A stretch of 5,017 nt of DNA from Phycisphaerae bacterium (GTDB lineage Bacteria; Planctomycetota; Phycisphaerae; Sedimentisphaerales; Anaerobacaceae). The position numbers and the translations under genes are program-made. This document shows, one piece after another, positions 1 through 4,063 of the stretch (position 1 is the stretch's first letter; each line of letters begins with the position of its first letter). The notes under the pieces were generated by a model, which was not told the DNA's origin, made no database searches, and saw only the letters and a list, made by a program, of their open reading frames with translations. The stretch is taken from positions 1 to 5,017 of the forward strand of contig JAUVYZ010000177.1 of assembly GCA_030602845.1 (NCBI GenBank). Reading direction: 5' to 3'.

Positions 1-718
1 CACCTAACAGAGAGGGGAACTCCTTCGTCAGTGACAGCTCTTCTACGGAGAACCACCCCTCGCCCTCGGGGCCGATTTGGTATGTGTTATATGCTTTTAT
101 ATATACTTCATTAAAATTGTCATGCAAAATGAACTCTACCCTCGCACTTTCAGCGGCGATAATCTTTTTTATCTCGTGGCTTTTCACCTCGGCGATAACT
201 ACACCTGAAAGCGTGTCATCTCGCGGGTCGGCCTGGTCGGCATAAATTACGTATTGGCCACCCGATGGCTTATAATATCCCCTCCGCTGAATATTGCGGA
301 AAAGTATCTGTTTTGCATCCGCTTTGAGGGATTTTTCCGCGAGGTGTACGAAATAAGGCATCACGTGGAAACTCAAAATCAAATTTACTGTCGCCACCAT
401 AATCGCCAGCGCTAGACCCGGATAAACCAATGTTAGCAGACTTATTCCGCTTGCCCTGCAGGCATCGAGCTCATTATCGCTTGCAAATCGGCCGTAAACC
501 AGAGCTGCCGCAAATAAAGCTGCCATCGGCAGTACGAATGTGAGCGTGATTGGCAAAAAGTAGCCCATAAGATGAACAACTTGCTGAGGTCCTACCCCGT
601 ATTCCTGCACCGGACGCAGAATAATGCCCAGACTAAGGATTAGTGTCAGCGCCATCGCCGCAAGAAAAAAAACTTTGAAAAGCTCCCGAAATATATATCT
701 GTGCAGTGTAAAAACCAT
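1..718 (-). CDS. LptF/LptG family lipopolysaccharide export permease, N-terminal part (cut by window edge)
   Basis: This is an inner-membrane permease subunit of the Lpt machine (YjgP/YjgQ family). With the LptB ATPase it extracts lipopolysaccharide from the inner membrane and passes it to the periplasmic bridge. 239 residues are visible of a family length near 350-400; the C-terminus lies beyond position 1. Visible membrane segments are about residues 14-34, 49-76 and 95-119. Between the second and third is the family signature: LP at 63-64, then YGRFASDNELDACRASGIS at 75-93. From about residue 135 the chain becomes polar and strand-rich, as expected for the periplasmic jellyroll domain; the last three membrane segments would follow outside the window. 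I chose the ATG at 718 because GAGGA lies 10 bases upstream and MVFTLHRYIFRELFK matches a typical N-terminus; an in-frame ATG at 751 is the alternative. The partial sequence does not let me separate LptF from LptG. The family call is firm. Confidence 0.9.
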   Translation of the reverse strand, partial: MVFTLHRYIFRELFKVFFLAAMALTLILSLGIILRPVQEYGVGPQQVVHLMGYFLPITLTFVLPMAALFAAALVYGRFASDNELDACRASGISLLTLVYPGLALAIMVATVNLILSFHVMPYFVHLAEKSLKADAKQILFRNIQRRGYYKPSGGQYVIYADQADPRDDTLSGVVIAEVKSHEIKKIIAAESARVEFILHDNFNEVYIKAYNTYQIGPEGEGWFSVEELSLTKEFPSLLG

Positions 719-728
719 TTCTTTACGT

Positions 729-733
729 TCCTC
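729..733 (-). promoter_or_regulatory. Shine-Dalgarno site (GAGGA) supporting the permease start at 718
   Basis: GAGGA on the minus strand lies 10 bases before the ATG at 718. The other in-frame ATG, at 751, has no purine-rich site before it and sits at the edge of a heptamer repeat, so this site decides the start. The spacing is slightly long. Confidence 0.5.
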
Positions 734-751
734 GTCTGTGTGCCGTGTCAT

Positions 752-782
752 GCAATACGCAATACGATATACGCAGTGCGAT
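752..782. repeat. Degenerate heptamer tandem repeat, GCAATAC type
   Basis: On the plus strand the units are GCAATAC (752-758), GCAATAC (759-765), GATATAC (766-772) and GCAGTGC (773-779), followed by GAT. The period is exactly 7 with drift in the later units. The array lies in the spacer before the permease gene and contains the proposed -10 box of that gene. Confidence 0.7.
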
Positions 783-794
783 GTTATTTTGCAA
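766..794 (-). promoter_or_regulatory. Candidate sigma-70 type promoter for the permease gene
   Basis: Minus-strand TTGCAA (789-794) and TATATC (766-771) are separated by exactly 17 bases; each matches four of six consensus positions. Transcription would begin near 759, leaving a leader of about 40 bases that includes GAGGA before the ATG at 718. The -10 box falls inside the heptamer array, so a chance match is possible. Confidence 0.35.
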
Positions 795-805
795 CAAAAT
801 TCTCC

Positions 806-826
806 AGAAGACAGAGGACAGAGAAC
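806..826. repeat. Heptamer tandem repeat, AGAGGAC type
   Basis: Three consecutive heptamers on the plus strand: AGAAGAC (806-812), AGAGGAC (813-819) and AGAGAAC (820-826). This is the second of three different period-7 arrays packed in the same spacer. No coding role is seen. Confidence 0.6.
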
Positions 827-832
827 GTGGTC

Positions 833-860
833 ATCCGTCGTCCGTCCTCCGCCGTTCACC
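833..860. repeat. Heptamer tandem repeat, NTCCGTC type
   Basis: Four consecutive plus-strand heptamers drift in sequence: ATCCGTC (833-839), GTCCGTC (840-846), CTCCGCC (847-853) and GTTCACC (854-860). The array begins 27 bases beyond the stop codon of the exported zinc-ribbon protein gene. It is degenerate, so its outer limits are uncertain. Confidence 0.55.
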
Positions 861-887
861 ATTATCGCCTTGACACAGCTCTCACTC

Positions 888-1649
888 TTATTTCGGCAAT
901 CTGGTTCCGCACCACGGACAAAAATTCCAGGCTCCGCTGCAGTTCTCTCTGCATTTTAGGCATATCTTTGGAGGAAGAAGCGAGCCTAAAGGCAGTCTCC
1001 ACCTGAATTCCTTTTCACCCAATTTAATCGAAAAGCCCCCCATCTGCTTGGCGTCAGCAATCTTCCAGCCCTTTTTGTTCCTGGCCGGAAAGAGAAAGAG
1101 ATGAGCGTTTTGCCCCATCGGCCCGGACATGTTCACGAAAATAGGTTTCATTATCGATAACAAATTCCTCGTGTCCGCGCCGACCTTATCTTCACTAAGT
1201 GGGCGATAGTAAGTCCCCTGGCTATCTTTAATTTGAATGTTGGCCCGAATGGCTGCTTCGGGTCTGTATGCAATTCCACCCAACGGCCCCATCTTGCCGT
1301 CTACGACGACGATGAGCGTATAGGGGCGAAGAATCTTGATTAGCTCTTCAACCTGGGTTTCTGTAATCGTGGGGTCCTGTGCCGAGCTAAGATGCCAGAA
1401 TGCCTCTGGAATCCACCAGACCAGCGTCATCTCGTTTACTTTTTGGGACGTCTTTTGAGTCTCGTGGAGCAGCGCGTTGATATTTACCCGGGTTCCCATT
1501 GTGGGCTTCTTTTGCAAAATGGGCTCCGCCTTACCTTCTTGATTTTGCCGGGCCAGGCTGTTTGCCATCCACACACACAATAGCAGTACGATTGCGACCA
1601 GACTTGCCCGTCTCAGATTTGACCTTTTGATACCTTTTGACTTGTTCAT
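888..1649 (-). CDS. Predicted exported or membrane-anchored protein of unknown function with C-terminal zinc ribbon
   Basis: I do not recognise this 253-residue protein. It begins with a basic stretch (KSKGIKRSNLRR) followed by a hydrophobic segment at about residues 15-30; SLA at 31-33 before RQ would suit signal peptidase I, or the segment may stay as an anchor. Residues 40-215 are mixed alpha/beta without a motif I can place; around 107-125 there is a strand-like TLIVVVDGKMGPLGG. The C-terminus carries C230-x2-C233 and C244-x2-C247 (the second pair in FCPWCGTRLP), the layout of a small zinc ribbon; C237 is an extra cysteine in the loop. Minus-strand AAAGG at 1660-1664 lies 10 bases before the ATG, supporting this start. 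It has a long upstream gap, so it probably has its own promoter. A role in the cell envelope is possible given the permease gene downstream, but that is only inference. Confidence 0.8.
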   Translation of the reverse strand: MNKSKGIKRSNLRRASLVAIVLLLCVWMANSLARQNQEGKAEPILQKKPTMGTRVNINALLHETQKTSQKVNEMTLVWWIPEAFWHLSSAQDPTITETQVEELIKILRPYTLIVVVDGKMGPLGGIAYRPEAAIRANIQIKDSQGTYYRPLSEDKVGADTRNLLSIMKPIFVNMSGPMGQNAHLFLFPARNKKGWKIADAKQMGGFSIKLGEKEFRWRLPLGSLLPPKICLKCRENCSGAWNFCPWCGTRLPK

Positions 1650-1713
1650 CTTGCATCATCCTTTCTTGCCAATAACGCTCAATCGTCGAATTACTTCGTT
1701 TACACCGTTAGCA

Positions 1714-1719
1714 ATTATA
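1714..1719 (-). promoter_or_regulatory. Possible -10 box for the exported protein gene
   Basis: Minus-strand TATAAT is a perfect -10 hexamer about 65 bases before the ATG at 1649. No good -35 hexamer is found 16-18 bases upstream, and no extended -10 TG is present. A promoter is expected somewhere here because the gap after hisG is long, but this exact site is weakly supported. Confidence 0.25.
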
Positions 1720-1853
1720 TCCTGGCGGATAGCAAAATTGATATTTCTAAGGGGGGCTATGTTACCAAATTGTCTCTATTTAGCAAGAGTAATGACATCC
1801 CACCAATCCCCCCGAGTCGGGACAATAATCAATATCGAAGTCAAAGTCGAAGA

Positions 1854-1941
1854 TCCGGCATCTGTTTGACGGAATCCGGCATCTGTTGCGCTGAAAGTCC
1901 GGCCCTTGGACGGAACGGAATCCGGCCTTCCTTGGACGGAA
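1854..1941. repeat. Four-unit imperfect tandem repeat of 21-23 bp
   Basis: On the plus strand the units start at 1854, 1875, 1898 and 1921 and are 21, 23, 23 and 21 bases long. Each begins TCCGGC. Units 1, 3 and 4 end in GACGGAA (unit 3 with an extra CGGAA), and unit 2 ends in a drifted CTGAAAG. Units 1 and 2 share TCCGGCATCTGTT; units 3 and 4 share TTGGACGGAA. TCCG at the start and CGGA near the end make each unit except the second a small inverted repeat. The array ends 7 bases beyond the hisG stop codon. Confidence 0.8.
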
Positions 1942-1948
1942 TCAATTA

Positions 1949-2824
1949 TCAGTGGATGACTTTGTTAAGAGGATAAGTGATTATGCCAGAGGCCCCCGCG
2001 CGCTTCAAAGCCGGAACCAGCGACCGTTCGATTTTATCTTCGATAATCACTTCTATTGCCACATAATTGGAATCGGCCAAACTCGAAACAGTCGGGCTCT
2101 TTTCAGCAGGCAAAATCTTCAGTATCGACTCTAACTCGCTCTTTTTTATGTTCATCTTCAAACCAACCCTGTTGCGGGCGTCGATAGCTGCATTAAGCAA
2201 AATGGCAATGTTTTCTATTTTTTCCCGTTTGAACTTGTCCTGCCAGGCCTGCTTATTTGCGATAAACCTTGTCGTAGAGGTTATCACGGTATCTATTATC
2301 CGCAGATTATTTGCCCGAAGTGACGCGCCGGTCTCGGTAAGCTCCACTATCGCATTCACCAATCGCGCCTTTACCTCGGTAGCGCCCCAGCTAAATTCGA
2401 CCTTCACGTTGATATTTTTATCTGCGAAATATTTCTTTGTTACGCTGACCAGCTCGGTTGCGATTGTACCTCCCTGAAGGCCCTCAGGATTTGTCACTTT
2501 TGATTCGTCAGGCACAGCCAATACCCATCTGGTCGGATTGCTCGACGTTTTGCTGTAGCCAAGTTCGCAGACCTCGACCACATCCGAACCGTTCTCCATT
2601 ATCCAGTCATAGCCGGTAATACCGGCGTCGAGAACGCCGTCGGCGACTATTCTGCTTATCTCCTGGGCTCGCAGCATAATCAGCCGGATTTGCTTGTCAT
2701 CTATACGTGGCAAATAACTCCTTTCAGAATCCAAAATGTGGAACCCGGCCTTGCCGAAAAGTTCGATCGTCGCCTTTTGCAGACTGCCTGCGGGAATACC
2801 TAATTTTAATATCTCCTCTGACAT
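1949..2824 (-). CDS. hisG: ATP phosphoribosyltransferase, long form (HisG)
   Basis: HisG condenses ATP with PRPP to phosphoribosyl-ATP, the first and committed step of histidine synthesis, in the cytoplasm. The 291-residue length fits the long form, which carries a C-terminal regulatory domain and does not need HisZ. Seen in the sequence: the N-terminal LGIPAGSLQKATIELF (8-23), DGVLDAGITGYDWI (62-75), the PRPP-binding loop ELTETGASLRANNL (161-174), and the C-terminal ACT-like domain from about 222 to 291 with LPAEKSPTVSSL (238-249) and KRAGASGIITYPL (274-286). In the long form this domain binds histidine for feedback inhibition. AGGA at 2834-2837 lies 9 bases before the ATG. It starts 24 bases after the stop of the HhH-GPD-like gene, so the two are probably co-transcribed. 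No other histidine gene is in the window. Confidence 0.96.
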   Translation of the reverse strand: MSEEILKLGIPAGSLQKATIELFGKAGFHILDSERSYLPRIDDKQIRLIMLRAQEISRIVADGVLDAGITGYDWIMENGSDVVEVCELGYSKTSSNPTRWVLAVPDESKVTNPEGLQGGTIATELVSVTKKYFADKNINVKVEFSWGATEVKARLVNAIVELTETGASLRANNLRIIDTVITSTTRFIANKQAWQDKFKREKIENIAILLNAAIDARNRVGLKMNIKKSELESILKILPAEKSPTVSSLADSNYVAIEVIIEDKIERSLVPALKRAGASGIITYPLNKVIH

Positions 2825-2848
2825 TTGATAATGTCCTGTCCTTTCCTT

Positions 2849-3526
2849 TTACTTTTTTGTCTTCTTTTTGGTTTTGGTCTTTTTGCCTTTTACCTTCTTT
2901 ACCTTTTTCTTTATCCTGCCCTTACGCGACTCACTCTCGCGTCGCAAAAGAGCATAAAACTCGTATGCATTCTCAGCCGAAATCTGTTTGGTCAAGAAGC
3001 CTTCTGTCTCCTGCTCGTCGGCTTCCGCGTGGACCAATTCATTGCTTCTTAGATATTCTATCATCTTTTTTGTAAGCGGTAGGGCGTGGCCCTGCAGAGA
3101 CGTAAGCATGCAGTAATTGACCACGAAACGGCTGACAGCGTCCATCTTCTCAAGCACTTGTTTGGCCGGACGTTTGCCGATTCTTTTCAGCGACGCCAGA
3201 CTGGCCGTATGGTATTTCTCGAATACAGCCCTTAAAGCCCTCGTAAGTCTCGAAGCTATATCCCTTGTAACATGCGTGTCCTCGCCTAACATTTCTACCA
3301 TTTCTTCTGCTCGTGAAACACGCAAATCGTTCAAATCAACAAAATAATTAGTAAATCTCTTAAGCGCAGATTCCGCAGCCGTCTCGCTCATATTTTCGCT
3401 GACGACAGCATAAACAAGTGCCTCCGTCGGCTCATCATAGACGGCTTTTTTGACCTTCGGATATTCACGCTTCAATGAGCTGTACAACCTTTGCACTTTT
3501 TTCGAATACTCTTTGCTATTTTTCAT
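2849..3526 (-). CDS. Degenerate HhH-GPD (endonuclease III-like) protein with lysine-rich tail, probably not a glycosylase
   Basis: The 225-residue chain follows the helical pattern of HhH-GPD base-excision glycosylases. Residues 31-61 (DEPTEALVYAVVSENMSE...) resemble the DPFRALVATILSQNTSD-type region of that family, and residues 128-165 line up without gaps against a typical LPGVGPKTA...PVDTHV stretch. The key residues differ: the hairpin LPGVG reads MDAVS (128-132), the catalytic lysine position is F134, and the catalytic aspartate position is T152 within ALPLTKKM. C139 is the only cysteine, so there is no C-terminal [4Fe-4S] cluster. Residues 201-225 contain 17 Lys/Arg, a disordered nucleic-acid-binding type of tail. 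The likely role is non-enzymatic DNA or RNA binding (inference); partners are unknown. The ATG at 3526 has only a weak GGG before it. The gene lies between rbfA (68-base gap) and hisG (24-base gap). The fold call comes from hand alignment and is moderately sure. Confidence 0.75.
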   Translation of the reverse strand: MKNSKEYSKKVQRLYSSLKREYPKVKKAVYDEPTEALVYAVVSENMSETAAESALKRFTNYFVDLNDLRVSRAEEMVEMLGEDTHVTRDIASRLTRALRAVFEKYHTASLASLKRIGKRPAKQVLEKMDAVSRFVVNYCMLTSLQGHALPLTKKMIEYLRSNELVHAEADEQETEGFLTKQISAENAYEFYALLRRESESRKGRIKKKVKKVKGKKTKTKKKTKK

Positions 3527-3562
3527 AACAGCCCATCGAATTGACTATTGATTATTTTTTTA

Positions 3563-3597
3563 ACTTTAGGCACTTTAGCTCACTTTAGGCACTTTTA
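3563..3597. repeat. Short tandem repeat ACTTTAG, period 9-10, overlapping the rbfA stop codon
   Basis: ACTTTAG starts at 3563, 3572 and 3582 on the plus strand, with a fourth, altered copy ACTTTTA at 3591-3597. Seen another way, the 14-mer ACTTTAGGCACTTT occurs at 3563-3576 and 3582-3595. The last copy contains the rbfA stop codon (3595-3597, TAA on the minus strand). It fills half of the spacer between rbfA and the HhH-GPD-like gene. Confidence 0.75.
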
Positions 3598-3969
3598 ACT
3601 TCTTTCTGCCTTCTTTTCCAGCTCACTGACCGCTTGGTCTATCAGTTTCATAATCTCCAGCGTTTTTTTGAATTTCTCATCCCTGTAGAAATGCAAAACA
3701 GGGCAGAATTTGGCCTGCCATTTACCGGCCAGCAGCGATTGTATTCGGCTCTTTGCGTGCGTTATTCCCGCAAAAGTTTTGTTCTGTGTGGCTTCATCTT
3801 TGCCGAAAATGCTAAGATACACATCGGCATTGCGCAAGTCAGCGGCTATATCAACTCTCGTAACGCTCACGAATCCCTCAATACGTGGGTCGTTAAGATG
3901 GTTGGCAATAGCGTCACTGACCGCTTCTTTTACCACGCGAGCTACTTTTTCCTGCCTTCTCGTCGCCAT
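3595..3969 (-). CDS. rbfA: Ribosome-binding factor A (RbfA)
   Basis: RbfA is a small KH-like protein that binds the 30S subunit and helps the late maturation of 16S rRNA, including its 5' end; in E. coli it matters most in the cold. The 124 residues show the family landmarks: an N-terminal helix VARVVKEAVSDAIANHL (9-25), then NDPRIEGFVSVTRVDIAADL (26-45) and NADVYLSIFG (47-56), a helix with ITHAKSRIQSLLAGKW (69-84), and CPVLHFYRDEKF (89-100). The C-terminus ends in a charged helix. It follows infB by 93 bases, the widely conserved infB-rbfA order. The ATG at 3969 gives the expected N-terminus, but no Shine-Dalgarno sequence precedes it: the region 4-16 bases upstream is one arm of a 13-bp inverted repeat. 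Confidence 0.94.
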   Translation of the reverse strand: MATRRQEKVARVVKEAVSDAIANHLNDPRIEGFVSVTRVDIAADLRNADVYLSIFGKDEATQNKTFAGITHAKSRIQSLLAGKWQAKFCPVLHFYRDEKFKKTLEIMKLIDQAVSELEKKAERS

Positions 3970-3972
3970 CGT

Positions 3973-4033
3973 TTGGTTAAATGGTAATTGGTAACCGGTC
4001 CGGCAGGACTGCCGGATTTAACCATTTAACCAA
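3973..4033 (-). repeat. 13-bp inverted repeat enclosing a second hairpin, just upstream of rbfA
   Basis: Positions 3973-3985 (plus strand TTGGTTAAATGGT) and 4021-4033 (ACCATTTAACCAA) are perfect reverse complements. Between them lies a second hairpin at 3999-4016. In the rbfA transcript the 3' arm ends 3 bases before the start codon, so it covers the usual ribosome binding site. It is not followed by a T run on either strand, so an intrinsic terminator is unlikely. It could act on rbfA translation, on infB mRNA stability, or be only the palindromic end of a repeat element. Confidence 0.7.
3999..4016. repeat. Inner GC-rich hairpin in the infB-rbfA spacer
   Basis: TCCGGCA (3999-4005) and TGCCGGA (4010-4016) form a perfect 7-bp stem with the 4-base loop GGAC. 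It sits inside the larger AT-rich inverted repeat and is followed on the plus strand only by TTTA. TCCGGCA is also how units 1 and 2 of the tandem array beside hisG begin. Confidence 0.65.
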
Positions 4034-4063
4034 TCACCAATCACCAATTACCAATCACCAATT
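4030..4063. repeat. Heptamer tandem repeat CCAATCA, nearly five units, touching the infB stop codon
   Basis: Plus-strand units are CCAATCA (4030-4036), CCAATCA (4037-4043), CCAATTA (4044-4050), CCAATCA (4051-4057) and a partial CCAATT (4058-4063). The last base is the first plus-strand base of the infB stop codon (4063-4065). An inverted relative, ATGGTAATTGGTAA, lies at 3981-3994, so the element seems to exist in both orientations within one spacer. Confidence 0.85.

Larger units (their letters stand above)
1650..1948. other. Spacer between hisG and the exported protein gene
   Basis: This gap of about 300 bases has no coding region I can support; the short plus-strand frames crossing it have no family resemblance and run partly through repeats or into hisG antisense. 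It holds the four-unit tandem repeat next to hisG (1854-1941), a short hexamer-like stretch AAGTCA-AAGTCG at 1838-1849, a possible -10 box at 1714-1719, and the ribosome binding site of the exported protein gene at 1660-1664. I see no clear intrinsic terminator. Confidence 0.6.

Noticed and set aside
716..751. ATG at 751 as the permease start
   Set aside because: It has no ribosome binding site, adds a charged stretch before the usual N-terminus, and would leave a leader of only about 8 bases from the proposed promoter. It is not fully excluded.
624..1006. Two overlapping plus-strand frames of 101-111 residues
   Set aside because: They run antisense to the permease and exported protein genes and through the heptamer arrays. 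They show no family resemblance, and they overlap each other.
1808..1820. CCCGAGTCGGG palindrome as a terminator after hisG
   Set aside because: The stem is too short with almost no loop, and no U-run follows on the minus strand.
1627..1976. Plus-strand frames of 68-80 residues in the spacer after hisG
   Set aside because: The cysteine- and glycine-rich part of one is simply the TCCGGC repeat translated. No recognisable domain is present, and both overlap minus-strand genes at an end.
2067..2477. 136-residue plus-strand frame inside hisG
   Set aside because: It lies wholly antisense to a clear hisG, and its hydrophobic look follows from the complementary codons.
2825..3052. Plus-strand frame whose first 30 or so residues look like a membrane segment rich in F and L
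   Set aside because: It is the antisense of the lysine-rich tail: AAA/AAG codons read backwards give TTT/CTT, hence Phe and Leu. The minus-strand gene is well supported.
4030..4063. Possible CRISPR or attachment site from the repeated heptamers
   Set aside because: The units are contiguous with no spacers, far shorter than CRISPR repeats, and no cas or integrase gene is in the window.
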